Both the position numbers and the translations under genes were made by a program. Positions 26,063-34,429 of a stretch of DNA of 58,614 nucleotides are shown here, in pieces (position 1 is the first letter of the stretch; every line of letters starts with the position of its first letter). The notes under the pieces were generated by a model, which was not told the DNA's origin, did not search any database, and saw only the letters and a list, made by a program, of their open reading frames with translations. Source of the stretch: Oscillospiraceae bacterium (lineage in GTDB: Bacteria; Bacillota; Clostridia; Oscillospirales; Acutalibacteraceae); the NCBI GenBank assembly GCA_902792905.1, contig CADBBH010000013.1:1-58614 (forward strand). The letters run 5' to 3'.

Positions 26063-26998
26063 TCAATCGTCTTCCTCGGTTGCGGTGATTTCGATGGCGT
26101 CATTGAAATACGCGTCCATATAGAAATCCCTGACCCCTTTTGACGGATCGTAATTCTCGATACTGTCGCCTTCGATTCTGACGGATTCGCCGGGGAACTT
26201 ATTTGATACGGCCTTATATGCCATCAGTCCGGTATAGGACTCGCCGGGATTCACTTTTACCGTGATTTCCTTTTCACCGGATTTCCTTCCGTGAATTCTG
26301 ATATGAACCGTCGCGGGCTTCTGATTTCCGGTATAGGCGGTGGTTGACTTAGTTGTATTCTTCACGGTTGAAGTTGATGCGTCTGCCTTTTTGGTTGTTG
26401 TTGCCTTTGAAGTTGCGGCTCCGGTCGATGATGATTTTGCCGTTGTCGGTTTTGCAGACGTCGTTCCGGCGGTTGTATCCTTTGAAGCCGTTGTTTTTGC
26501 GGAGGTGGTTTTTGCTGTTGATTCTTTTGACGTAGCGGTTGACTGAGCTTTTGCTGTTTCGGAACTGCTCTTTTCACCTGATTGTTTCGTGCTTCCCGCT
26601 GATTTAGTGACCTCTGCTATATTATCCGACCGGACCCAACCGGTTTTATCTTCATATTTGACCTTCGCCCAGCCGTCTGATTCCTCTTCGACCTCAACCT
26701 CTGCGCCTTCGGGCAATTCCTGAACCTCATCGGCGCCGGCGGAGGGGCTTTTGCGCATTTTCAGGTTTTTCTGCTTCGAATCGACAACATATACTCTGCT
26801 CTCCTGCGCAACAACCGTCGCCGGCTCTTCCGCCTGAGCGGAATCACCTTCCGAATCTGAAACCACTTCGGTTTCGGATATATCGGCATCGGATGCCGTT
26901 TGCGTTTCCGGTTCTGTATTTTGCTTGCACGAGGCAAAAGAGAGCACAGCCGCCGCAATCAGGAAAACCGCGATGAATACTCTTAAAAATGATTTCAT
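26063..26998 (-). CDS. SH3-domain lipoprotein with Thr-rich linker
   Basis: About 311 aa. The start at 26998 gives a clean lipoprotein signal (FLIAAAVLSFASC) and follows GGGTGA. A bacterial SH3 domain (about residues 65-125, RVYVVDSKQKNLKMRKSPSA, WAKVKYEDKTGWVRSDNIA) is followed by a long Ser/Thr/Lys/Ala linker (130-230) and an unrecognised C-terminal domain of about 80 residues (VHIRIHGRKSGEKEITVKV). Bacterial SH3 domains usually bind peptidoglycan. It is likely anchored in the outer leaflet of the membrane with the C-terminus in the wall. What it binds is unknown. Confidence 0.8.
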   Translation of the reverse strand: MKSFLRVFIAVFLIAAAVLSFASCKQNTEPETQTASDADISETEVVSDSEGDSAQAEEPATVVAQESRVYVVDSKQKNLKMRKSPSAGADEVQELPEGAEVEVEEESDGWAKVKYEDKTGWVRSDNIAEVTKSAGSTKQSGEKSSSETAKAQSTATSKESTAKTTSAKTTASKDTTAGTTSAKPTTAKSSSTGAATSKATTTKKADASTSTVKNTTKSTTAYTGNQKPATVHIRIHGRKSGEKEITVKVNPGESYTGLMAYKAVSNKFPGESVRIEGDSIENYDPSKGVRDFYMDAYFNDAIEITATEEDD

Positions 26999-27015
26999 TA
27001 TTATCACCCGATAAC

Positions 27016-27043
27016 AGTATATCACAAAATAAAAAGTATTCAA
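27016..27043 (-). promoter_or_regulatory. Promoter of the SH3 lipoprotein gene
   Basis: On the minus strand TTGAAT (27038-27043), 16 bp, TATACT (27016-27021). Confidence 0.55.
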
Positions 27044-27078
27044 TAGGGAAATGAAGCCGAGGGAGGATTGAATCTACC

Positions 27079-27252
27079 TTTGAAATATCTCGCTTTGCTC
27101 GATGTGAAATAATTCTGACGAATTGTGAAATTTTGCGGCAGGCCGCAAAGTGAAATGAAATAAATCCCCACGCCCGCAGGCATTTCACGAGCCGAAGGCG
27201 TATTTCACGCCCGAAGGGCATTTCACAAATCCTGTAAGGATTTATTTCGTTG
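27079..27252. repeat. Array of small hairpins separated by ATTTCAC/GTGAAAT
   Basis: About seven short stem-loops (for example TTTGCGGC-AG-GCCGCAAA, GCCCGAAGGGC, AAATCCTGTAAGGATTT) are joined by GTGAAAT on the left and ATTTCAC on the right, so the orientation flips in the middle. No coding capacity is evident. It looks like a composite intergenic repeat of clostridial type. Confidence 0.7.
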
Positions 27253-27284
27253 AAAAAAGGCTTACAGAATTGTAAGCCTTTTTT
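27253..27284 (-). terminator. Terminator with perfect 14-bp stem
   Basis: AAAAAAGGCTTACA-GAAT-TGTAAGCCTTTTTT forms a perfect stem. It can act on both strands. It lies downstream of the tRNA genes on their strand. Confidence 0.85.
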
Positions 27285-27285
27285 C

Positions 27286-27383
27286 TGGTGGGCAGGGGTG
27301 GATTCGCTTTTCTGCGGAAAAGCCGCGGGGCGGCAAACAGTCCACCGGACTGTTTGCTTGGACGCCCCTGTTCGAATCCGTTT
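27286..27383. repeat. Palindrome-rich insert starting with a copy of the tRNA-Tyr 3' end
   Basis: Bases 27286-27306 are identical to the 3' end of the tRNA-Tyr gene (27426-27446). The stretch then holds a hairpin with a 10-bp stem around 27340-27362 (CAAACAGTCC/GGACTGTTTG) and TTCGAATCC near 27371. It lies between two terminators. It could be a tRNA-derived repeat or the scar of an element that used the tRNA end as its attachment site. Confidence 0.6.
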
Positions 27384-27384
27384 C

Positions 27385-27425
27385 AAAAAATTACAGCCCA
27401 TACCCTGACAGGCACGAGCTGTAAT

Positions 27426-27426
<1 letters not shown>
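27385..27426 (-). terminator. Terminator after tRNA-Tyr
   Basis: Stem AATTACAGC (27389-27397) with GCTGTAATT (27418-27426), followed on the minus strand by TTTTTT. It starts directly at the tRNA 3' end. Confidence 0.75.
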
Positions 27427-27510
<84 letters not shown>

Positions 27511-27531
27511 ATATTCGGTTTTGTGATGGTG

Positions 27532-27607
27532 TGGAGCTGGTGGACGGACTCGAACCCCCGACCTGCTGATTACAAATCAGCTGCTCTACCAACTGAGCTA
27601 CACCAGC
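27532..27607 (-). tRNA. tRNA-Thr (TGT anticodon)
   Basis: Minus-strand sequence starting GCTGGTGTAGCTCAGTTGGT, anticodon TGT in TTTGTAA, T arm GGGTTCGAGTCC, acceptor stem GCTGGTG/CACCAGC, encoded CCA. 76 nt. Confidence 0.96.
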
Positions 27608-27622
27608 ACGGAATGCTTATAT

Positions 27623-27651
27623 AATATATCATAAGGAATTGATTTAGTCAA
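27623..27651 (-). promoter_or_regulatory. Promoter of the tRNA-Thr/tRNA-Tyr operon
   Basis: On the minus strand TTGACT (27646-27651), 17 bp, TATATT (27623-27628), about 15 bp before the tRNA-Thr 5' end. Confidence 0.65.
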
Positions 27652-27788
27652 GAGTTTTTTTGAAGAATTTTCAGTACGGAAAATACGCGTAATTCCGAGA
27701 GCGATGTCTTCTGTTTTTATCCTGCGGCGCTCTCCCGGATTGCTCCCGTCTTACTGCATAAGCAAATAACAAAGTTTGAATCGGCGTA

Positions 27789-27817
27789 TTGAATTGAGCG
27801 GCGATTATTGCTATAAT
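27789..27817 (+). promoter_or_regulatory. Promoter of the monooxygenase-like gene
   Basis: TTGAAT (27789-27794), 17 bp, TATAAT (27812-27817), about 60 bp before the next start codon. The rest of 27652-27788 shows nothing I recognise. Confidence 0.65.
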
Positions 27818-27877
27818 TGAATATACAGACCGGCCAATCCGGTTATTCAAGAATCAAAGAAGTATAAGGGTGATAAA

Positions 27878-28201
27878 ATGAGCATCACAATCAATATCTA
27901 TTATTCGGGAGAAAGCGGAAACGCCGCCGCTTTTGCAAATGAAATGGAGAGAAGCGGTGTCGCAGACAGAATCAGGGCCGAGGAAGGCAATCTGCGTTAC
28001 GATTATTTCATCCCTCTCGGCGATAAAGACACGGTGCTGCTTATTGACAGCTGGAAAAATCAGCAGGCGCTTGATATCCACCACGCTTCCGGCATGATGG
28101 CGGAAATCGCCGCGCTGCGTGAGAAGTACGATTTGCACATGCGCGTGGAAAGGTTTATTTCCGATGAATCGACCGGTGACGAAAAGTTTACCCGGAAATA
28201 G
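27878..28201 (+). CDS. Antibiotic biosynthesis monooxygenase (ABM/YgiN-like) protein
   Basis: 107 aa, the typical size of a single ABM-fold domain. The pattern NIYYSGESGNAAAFANEME..RAEEGNLRYDYF.. DTVLLIDSWKNQQALDIHHAS fits the dimeric ferredoxin-like ABM family, which includes quinol and heme-degrading monooxygenases. The conserved HH after LDI is in the usual place. The substrate cannot be assigned. It stands with its own promoter ahead of the EamA-like gene, separated by about 100 bp. Confidence 0.8.
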   Translation: MSITINIYYSGESGNAAAFANEMERSGVADRIRAEEGNLRYDYFIPLGDKDTVLLIDSWKNQQALDIHHASGMMAEIAALREKYDLHMRVERFISDESTGDEKFTRK

Positions 28202-28303
28202 TTTTCGCACAACACTGAAGGCGTTTGCCTGTTATTCATCCTTTTATCAAATCCGGTTGTCCGCAAATTCTGCGGACTGCGGCAAATCTTCGGAGGTATT
28301 ACT

Positions 28304-28729
28304 ATGTGGCCGATGCTTTATCCCGTCCTGATTATCGTTATTTCGAATATTCTTTATAATATCTGCACCAAATCGACACCCGGAGAGGTGAACGCATTCG
28401 CTACCCTTTCCGTCACTTATCTTGTCGCCGCCGCCGTATCATTTATCATTTTCTTCGTGTCGTCAAAAGGGAAAAACATCATTACGGAATTCGGCAAGAC
28501 AAACTGGACTACATTCGTTCTCGGCTTTGTTATAATCGGACTCGAGATCGGATATATCCTCGCTTACCGCAACGGCTGGGCTGTGAACACTTTCTCGGTC
28601 ACGGCCAACATCACTCTTGCCGTAGCGCTAATTTTTGTTGCGATGATATTCTACAAAGAATCAATAACTGTAAAGAAAATCGCCGGCATTATACTCTGCG
28701 GCGGCGGTCTTGTCCTGATGAACATCTGA
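28304..28729 (+). CDS. Small EamA/DMT-type membrane protein
   Basis: 141 aa with four hydrophobic segments (VLIIVISNILYNIC, LVAAAVSFIIFFV, FVLGFVIIGLEIGYILAY, ALIFVAMIFYKE...IILCGGGLVLM). The end motif FYKESITVKKIAGIILCGGG matches one EamA repeat, so it is a half-size drug/metabolite transporter that probably dimerises. GGAGG precedes the start. Substrate unknown. Confidence 0.75.
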   Translation: MWPMLYPVLIIVISNILYNICTKSTPGEVNAFATLSVTYLVAAAVSFIIFFVSSKGKNIITEFGKTNWTTFVLGFVIIGLEIGYILAYRNGWAVNTFSVTANITLAVALIFVAMIFYKESITVKKIAGIILCGGGLVLMNI

Positions 28730-28758
28730 AACGGAAACGAAATGCTTCCGTAAAACAA

Positions 28759-28783
28759 AGAGCCTCCCAATAAGGGAGGTTCT
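28759..28783 (+). terminator. Terminator after the EamA-like gene
   Basis: Stem AGCCTCCC-AATAA-GGGAGGTT followed by CTTG. It lies between convergent genes and may serve both; on the minus strand it is followed by CTTTGTTTTA. Confidence 0.65.
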
Positions 28784-28804
28784 TGTAATTAAAAATGTGT
28801 CAAT

Positions 28805-29965
28805 TCAGTTTTTTTCACCGATAGTTTTAATAACCGCAGCGATGAAATCGAAAAGGAATCCGAAATTGAATGTTGCTTTGGGGAAGAGGCCGTTATAGCC
28901 GAGTTTCTTCGCAATGAGCTTCGCGACTTCGGTGTTCTTGACGGCGGCACCGTCCTTGACAAGCTCGTCACAACCGTAAAGGCGAAGCGGAACATTGGCG
29001 CTTGTATGGCCGCCTGAGGTGTATTCGTATTCCTTTTTCTCTTCATTATAGGTGATTCCGCCGGTTTCATGGTCTGCGGTAACGATTACTATCGTATTGC
29101 CGTCTTCTTTGGCAAAATTGACCGCAGTCTCAACCGCCTTGTCAAATTCAATGAGGGATTTCATCATGCCCTCTTTATTGTTGCTGTGGCTGTTCTTATC
29201 GATATGAGCGCCTTCTACCATAAGGAAAAAGCCCTTGTCGTTATCAAGCTTTTTAAGTGCGAGAGCAGTGAGCGCACTGAGAGGAGCATCGTCTTTTCTG
29301 CCGGTTTCATATTCAATTTTGCCATTGATTGCGGCAAATGAGCGTTTGCCGTATTCAACCTGCTCAAGCTCGCTCATTGAGGTCGAATAGGTCCAGCCTG
29401 CGCTTTCAAACTTCTCGGCAGAAGAGAATCCGCCGTCCGCGGCCCAGATGAGATCCAGATTGGAATTCATCTGCTGAACTGTGATTTCCTCACTGAGATC
29501 GCGCTTGTATGTATGGACGCTGAAGCCCGCCGGAGTCGCGCCGTGATTGGCATCGGATGTGACGATACCCGCTTTCTTGCCGAGTGACTTCGCAGCCTCG
29601 CTGACGTTCATATAGCTGAAAATAATTGCGCCGCTTCCCGGTTTGAACGCAAGGGTGCAGAGATTGCTGTTGAAAACGCGTCTGCCGCAGGAAAGGGCGG
29701 TCGCGCCCGCTGCGGAATCTGTTGTTCCGTCGAGCGAATCGGTCATCGAATAGCCCTGATAAGGCAGAGTATCCATAAAGAGCTCAACTCCGAGCTCCGC
29801 CTTGGTCCATTCGAGCGAATTCGGTCCCATACCGTCGCCGATAAGAAGAATTACATTCTTTACATCCTGCGGAATCACTATCGCAAACGCCGGCGAAACG
29901 CAGGCAAGAAGCATCGCGAACGCAAGTATTACCGCAAGAATCTTTGCTGCCTTTGTCTTTTTCAT
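28805..29965 (-). CDS. Secreted alkaline phosphatase
   Basis: About 386 aa. The start at 29965 follows GGAGG with good spacing and opens a signal peptide (MKKTKAAKILAVILAFAMLL). Alkaline phosphatase motifs: IGDGMG (metal Asp near residue 44), TDSAAGATA (nucleophile Ser near 84), EGAHIDKNSH, TADHETGG and GGHTSANVPL. It releases phosphate from monoesters outside the cell. The C-terminus ends in a hydrophobic Phe-rich helix (NFGFLFDFIAAVIKTIG), reminiscent of the tail of the surface-locus proteins. It follows the kinase-like gene with 15 bp spacing, so the two are cotranscribed. Confidence 0.93.
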   Translation of the reverse strand: MKKTKAAKILAVILAFAMLLACVSPAFAIVIPQDVKNVILLIGDGMGPNSLEWTKAELGVELFMDTLPYQGYSMTDSLDGTTDSAAGATALSCGRRVFNSNLCTLAFKPGSGAIIFSYMNVSEAAKSLGKKAGIVTSDANHGATPAGFSVHTYKRDLSEEITVQQMNSNLDLIWAADGGFSSAEKFESAGWTYSTSMSELEQVEYGKRSFAAINGKIEYETGRKDDAPLSALTALALKKLDNDKGFFLMVEGAHIDKNSHSNNKEGMMKSLIEFDKAVETAVNFAKEDGNTIVIVTADHETGGITYNEEKKEYEYTSGGHTSANVPLRLYGCDELVKDGAAVKNTEVAKLIAKKLGYNGLFPKATFNFGFLFDFIAAVIKTIGEKN

Positions 29966-29980
29966 AATATTATCCTCCAA

Positions 29981-30901
29981 TCAGTTTTTGCCGATGAATT
30001 CATAGAGTAGGGAATCGCCCTCAAGATACGAGCGGTCGATAACCCTGAATTTCTTAATCTTTTCAAGCAGGTTCTGAGCCATAAGATCATAAGGAGTGCC
30101 CCGAACTCCTGCAAGCAGCTCCATCGCCTCGCAGGCGAGGATTCCGACCTCACAGGGATGGAAGGAATCGAGCTTTATATCGGCGTGATTGCGGAACGGA
30201 AAAATATAGTTATCCTCCCCCGCCATTACGCTCTTCCAGCTTGCGAGAGTGCTCTCGGCGTTTGTATCCCTGAAGCGGTTATCCCTGACAAGCCGCCTGA
30301 GAAGGCGCAGATTTCTCTTGCGCAGCATTATCTCGCCGTTCTGCTCGAAAATACGGCTCGATACGCTGACATAAAGGCGCGCCATCGCGTCATTCGGCAA
30401 AAAATCGGTGATAATCGGATTGAGCCCGTGAATTCCCTCGACTATCATTACTCCGTCTTTGCCCAGGCGGATATTGTTCACCTGCTCGGAGCGGGTCTGT
30501 ATGCCGAAATCATATATCGGCAGGTTGCTTTCACCGTCTTCTATGAGCTCGGTGAAGCATTTTTTTATCATCGGAATATCGAGTGCCTCGATGCTCTCGA
30601 AATTATAGCTTCCGTCCTTATTGAGCGGATAGTCCTCGCGGTTCGGGAGATAGAAATCGTCGAGAGAAACAGTATAGACCTCGCAGCCGCTCTTCTCCAT
30701 TGTTTCTTCAAGAATCCGCGCCGTTGTAGTCTTGCCCGATGAGCTCGGCCCTGCGAGCATAATTATCTTTTTGCCCTTGTCGAGGAAGATTGTGGCGGCA
30801 TCCTCAACTGAGGAAATGTAGTTTTCGCTGCACTGCTCAATGAATCCCTTGGGATCGACCTTCGCCGCCGCATTGATTATATCGATATAGTATTTTGTCA
30901 T
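29981..30901 (-). CDS. Uridine kinase-like nucleoside kinase
   Basis: 306 aa. P-loop GPSSSGKTTT at 51-60, then the family motif SLDDFYLPNREDYP and VMIVEGIHGLNP. The family phosphorylates uridine/cytidine or related small molecules with ATP or GTP in the cytoplasm. It lacks the TGS/tRNA-synthetase-like N-terminal region of the longer clostridial relatives, so it is the kinase core plus a short helical lead. It lies 3 bp after the stop of the lipase-like gene and 15 bp before alkaline phosphatase, hence one leftward operon. This pairing suggests nucleotide salvage: phosphatase outside, kinase inside (inference). Confidence 0.85.
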   Translation of the reverse strand: MTKYYIDIINAAAKVDPKGFIEQCSENYISSVEDAATIFLDKGKKIIMLAGPSSSGKTTTARILEETMEKSGCEVYTVSLDDFYLPNREDYPLNKDGSYNFESIEALDIPMIKKCFTELIEDGESNLPIYDFGIQTRSEQVNNIRLGKDGVMIVEGIHGLNPIITDFLPNDAMARLYVSVSSRIFEQNGEIMLRKRNLRLLRRLVRDNRFRDTNAESTLASWKSVMAGEDNYIFPFRNHADIKLDSFHPCEVGILACEAMELLAGVRGTPYDLMAQNLLEKIKKFRVIDRSYLEGDSLLYEFIGKN

Positions 30902-30904
30902 AGG

Positions 30905-32488
30905 TTACCCCTGTTGCTTAATAAGATTGAAAATATTGATTTTATCGAGGAATGAATATATCGCGCTTCTGATTCTATCAAAAAATGCGAGCACTCTGCC
31001 GAGGAAGGATACATCTTTTCCGGTATCGGCATTGACGGGAGTCAGCGTCTTTTCCGAATAATCATATTTCATAAACTGACTCCATTTTGAAGTGAAAACA
31101 GTCTGCTGTTCTTCTGATGATGCGAGGTCGAGAACGAATTCCGCCGCGTCGCCGCCGTAAGGATAATCAACGTGCGCCATATCCCTGATAAACCATGTTT
31201 TATCGGGCAGAATGCAGGTTGAGGCATCAATCTGACCGTCGGGAGAGAGATAATCAATATCGGAATATAATTTCTGCGTATAGCCCTCGCCGAGAGTTTC
31301 ATGCAGCAGTGAGACGGTCGCGCCGCCGCTTGCATAGCGGCAGTCAATCAGGAAATCGTTGTTACTCTTTGTGATTTCTTCTGCAACGGGCACTCCCCGC
31401 ATATTATACTGCGCGGTGATATACACATTTGTATCTCCGAGCGCGGAGTGAAGCGTGTCGGAAAGATTGCCCTGAACCGAATTATGATATTCCTCAATTC
31501 TCGCGAGAAGGTCGGCGTTATTGTTATTCTTCAGTATATAGTCCTTACATTCTTCAAAATCATCATACGGAGTAAGCGCCCAGATACCCGGCATATAGCC
31601 GAATACGGGGATAAGCAGCTCATCGAACACTCTGCCGCCTATTTCGGAGATGAGATTATTCGCGAAATCCGTTACATTGCCGTTGAAACCGTTTTCGGTA
31701 AGCCCTGCGTTCAGATAATCGAAAATCTGCTTGAGCGTATCGTTCCTGACAAGGCTCGCGACCCTGTCAATCAGTGCTTCAATATCGACCTCGAGTTTTC
31801 CTCTGAAAAGCTCGCCGACTATCGAACTGCCTTCAAAAGCCGTGGAGCAGAATTCAACCGTGTCGATTTCTCCGCTGCCGTATTTATGAAGATAGGAGCT
31901 GACTATCGTTCCGCCCATACTGAAGCAGAGAAGTGAAATCCTGTCATAACCGCCGAGCGCTTTTACGTCTTTGATAAACTTATCAAGATTATCCGCGTGG
32001 CAGAGCGGGTCGATGCGCCAGTCATAATTGAAAAAGTAGGTGTTATCAAGACCGAAGCGGTCAATGGCAGCGTGAACGACACCCTCCTCGTCCTTTTCCA
32101 TAGAGGTGAAAAGCTCCGCTCTGTCTCCGAGACGGCCGTCAAAGGTCAGGGTGTGAAGCGGATATTTTGAGTCGCCGTTTTCGGCGCAGGCAATCGGCTC
32201 AAAGACTCTGTATGCGACGGGCAATATTCTGTCCGCGAGCTTCCGGGCGTCCTTCGTAACAAAATATGACATAACATCGGGCAGAATATCCGCGACGAGT
32301 TTTACGATTGTTCCCGTTGACAGCGGCCAAACCCGGTTTTCATTTTCGTCATATAGCGGAAAAGTATTCATACCGCTTACGATTATATATGCCGTCTTTT
32401 CCTCATCGGCAAACCCCGGAAGGCAGAGGGTGACGGCAATTATCAGGCACAGCGCCGCGGCTGTAATTCTCTTCAGGCATTTTCTCAT
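30905..32488 (-). CDS. Secreted alpha/beta hydrolase, lipase/LCAT-like
   Basis: 527 aa with a signal peptide (MRKCLKRITAAALCLIIAVT). The nucleophile elbow is LLCFSMGGTIVSSYL, with CFSMGG where GxSxGG is usual, so the first Gly is replaced. A late His is in MAHVDYPYGG. The overall pattern (YIIVSGMNTFPLYDENENRVWP at the start, NYDWRIDPL before the elbow) resembles lecithin:cholesterol acyltransferase-type lipases and esterases. The C-terminus has Phe-rich amphipathic helices (FLGRVLAFFDRI, IYSFLDKINIF). GGGGAG precedes the ATG. Confidence 0.8.
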   Translation of the reverse strand: MRKCLKRITAAALCLIIAVTLCLPGFADEEKTAYIIVSGMNTFPLYDENENRVWPLSTGTIVKLVADILPDVMSYFVTKDARKLADRILPVAYRVFEPIACAENGDSKYPLHTLTFDGRLGDRAELFTSMEKDEEGVVHAAIDRFGLDNTYFFNYDWRIDPLCHADNLDKFIKDVKALGGYDRISLLCFSMGGTIVSSYLHKYGSGEIDTVEFCSTAFEGSSIVGELFRGKLEVDIEALIDRVASLVRNDTLKQIFDYLNAGLTENGFNGNVTDFANNLISEIGGRVFDELLIPVFGYMPGIWALTPYDDFEECKDYILKNNNNADLLARIEEYHNSVQGNLSDTLHSALGDTNVYITAQYNMRGVPVAEEITKSNNDFLIDCRYASGGATVSLLHETLGEGYTQKLYSDIDYLSPDGQIDASTCILPDKTWFIRDMAHVDYPYGGDAAEFVLDLASSEEQQTVFTSKWSQFMKYDYSEKTLTPVNADTGKDVSFLGRVLAFFDRIRSAIYSFLDKINIFNLIKQQG

Positions 32489-32517
32489 AATTACTCCCCA
32501 ATCGGTTTATTGGATAT

Positions 32518-32546
32518 ATAATAACACTTTTTATATTAAAATTCAA
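32518..32546 (-). promoter_or_regulatory. Promoter of the lipase-kinase-phosphatase operon
   Basis: On the minus strand TTGAAT (32541-32546), 17 bp, TATTAT (32518-32523). Confidence 0.6.
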
Positions 32547-32563
32547 ATTATATTTATACCGGC

Positions 32564-32594
32564 TCAAAAGAAAAGCCCGCAGAAACTGCGGGCA
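32564..32594 (-). terminator. Terminator of the symporter gene
   Basis: Stem GCCCGCAG-AAA-CTGCGGGC (32575-32593), followed on the minus strand by TTTTCTTTTG. Confidence 0.85.
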
Positions 32595-32613
32595 GAGTGT
32601 ATCTTAATTCTTA

Positions 32614-34224
32614 TTATTTGCCCAGGCTGTCGGTGATATCGACGGTCTTGGTTGCGTTGTAGCATTCGAACATTGCGGGGGCGTCGGCGGGGACGGTCTT
32701 CTGCGTAAGAAGGCTGACCACAGGAACTATTACGAGGCCGCCGACCATAGCAATAACACCGGAATAGAGCGAATTCTTGAACACGAACGAGAGGAATGCG
32801 CTGCCGGAAACATCGAGCCAGCCGAGCGAGATGCAGAGCTGAACGATTTCAAGACCGACGCCGAAGATGAACGAGCAGATGACCGACGCCTTTGAGGTCT
32901 TTTTCCAGTAGAGACCGTAGAGGAACGGAGCAAGAAACGCGCCTGCGAGAGCGCCCCAGGAAACGCCCATCATCTGAGCGATGAAGATATTCGCGCTGTT
33001 TGCCTGCTTGATGGCAATAAGCGCTGAGAGAACGATGAAAACGACAATAAAGATTCTCATGATGAGCATCTTTTTCTTTTCCGCGATTTCCTTCTTGCGG
33101 AGGGGCTCGATGAAGTCAAGAGTGATGGTCGAGCCGCTGGTGAGAACTAGCGACGAGAGAGTTGACATCGAAGCGGAAAGAACGAGTACGATAACTATCG
33201 CGATAAGTATCGGGCTGAGTGTGGAAAGCATCGCGGGAATGATTGAATCGAATCCGCCCATGGGCTTGCCTGTTACGGCGTCAATCTCAACACCTTTGCC
33301 GGCATAGAGTCTGCCGAAACCGCCGAGGAAGTAGCATCCGCCGGCAACAACGATTGCGAAGAGGGTTGAAATAACGGTGCCCTTCTTGATGGAGTCCTCA
33401 TTCTTGATGGCGTAGAATTTGCCGACCATCTGGGGAAGGCCCCAGGTACCGAGCGAGGTGAGCATTACGACGAAGAGAAGGAAGAGCGGCTGAGGGCCTA
33501 AAAATGAGGTGAAGCCGCCTTTTTCCCATACGCTTCCGTCTGCGGTGGTGGTGGAAAGGTCAGAGAGGGATTTCATTGCCTCGACGAGACCGTTATTGGC
33601 TCTGAGCACTGCAAGGATAACCGCAACAATACCCACGAGCATTATGATACCCTGAATGAAGTCGTTTGTCGCAGTTGCCATATATCCGCCGACTATTACG
33701 TAAACGGCGGTCAGCACTGCCATCATGATAACGCAGACCGAATAGGGAACATCGGGATATGCCATATGGAAAAGTCTTGAAAGACCGTTATAGAGCGATG
33801 CGGTATAAGGGATGAGGAAAAGGAAGGTTATCATCGAAGCCGCAACCTTGAGACCGCGGGAATTGAATCTCGCGCCGAAGAAATCGGGCATGGTCTTTGA
33901 TGAGAGCGACTGAGTCATGATTCTCGTTCTTCTGCCGAGGATGCTCCAGGCGAGGAGTGAGCCGATGAAAGCGTTTCCGAGACCTATCCATGTGGAAGCC
34001 ACACCGAAGTTCCAGCCGAACTGGCCTGCGTAACCGACGAAAATAACAGCCGAGAAATATGAAGTTCCGAATGCGAAAGCGCTGAGCCACGGACCGACCG
34101 CGCGGGAGCCGAGAACAAAGCCGTTGACATCGGAAGCGTGCTTTCTTGAGCGTATGCCGATGAAAATCATCAGTGCGAAGAAGCAGACTATCATTACGGT
34201 AGTGAGTGCCATTGTAGTGTTCAA
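32614..34224 (-). CDS. Sodium:solute symporter (SSS family)
   Basis: About 536 aa with some 13 membrane helices. I place the start at the TTG at 34224 because GGGGAGG lies 8 nt upstream; an ATG follows at 34212. SSS features include DVNGFVLGSRAVGPWLSAFAFGTSYFSA near the first helices and YVIVGGYMATATNDFIQGIIM, like the proline/pantothenate/sialic-acid symporters. It takes up a solute with Na+. The substrate is not readable from sequence. It has its own promoter and terminator. Confidence 0.87.
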   Translation of the reverse strand: MNTTMALTTVMIVCFFALMIFIGIRSRKHASDVNGFVLGSRAVGPWLSAFAFGTSYFSAVIFVGYAGQFGWNFGVASTWIGLGNAFIGSLLAWSILGRRTRIMTQSLSSKTMPDFFGARFNSRGLKVAASMITFLFLIPYTASLYNGLSRLFHMAYPDVPYSVCVIMMAVLTAVYVIVGGYMATATNDFIQGIIMLVGIVAVILAVLRANNGLVEAMKSLSDLSTTTADGSVWEKGGFTSFLGPQPLFLLFVVMLTSLGTWGLPQMVGKFYAIKNEDSIKKGTVISTLFAIVVAGGCYFLGGFGRLYAGKGVEIDAVTGKPMGGFDSIIPAMLSTLSPILIAIVIVLVLSASMSTLSSLVLTSGSTITLDFIEPLRKKEIAEKKKMLIMRIFIVVFIVLSALIAIKQANSANIFIAQMMGVSWGALAGAFLAPFLYGLYWKKTSKASVICSFIFGVGLEIVQLCISLGWLDVSGSAFLSFVFKNSLYSGVIAMVGGLVIVPVVSLLTQKTVPADAPAMFECYNATKTVDITDSLGK

Positions 34225-34277
34225 TGTGAACACCTCCCCAATAAGTACTGTCTTATTCAAAGACAAAAATTCGATAT

Positions 34278-34306
34278 ATTTTATCATTATTGATATTTCA
34301 TGTCAA
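34278..34306 (-). promoter_or_regulatory. Promoter of the sodium symporter gene
   Basis: On the minus strand TTGACA (34301-34306), 17 bp, TAAAAT (34278-34283). Confidence 0.75.
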
Positions 34307-34368
34307 GAATTTTACTCTGTCAAGAGGTATGATAATACAAATATTATATAAAGTGTAACATATTTCTA

Positions 34369-34397
34369 TTGAAAAACACACCGCTGTTGTGTATAAT
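34369..34397 (+). promoter_or_regulatory. Promoter of the sulfhydrylase-rubredoxin operon
   Basis: TTGAAA (34369-34374), 17 bp, TATAAT (34392-34397). The leader is only about 25 nt, too short for a SAM riboswitch or T-box. Confidence 0.7.
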
Positions 34398-34429
34398 TAT
34401 ACGGATAAAACATTTGCGAGGTGTTTACC

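Noticed and set aside
34306-34429. Possible SAM riboswitch or T-box before the O-acetylhomoserine sulfhydrylase gene
   Set aside because: The promoter lies only about 33 bp before the start codon, leaving no room for such a leader.
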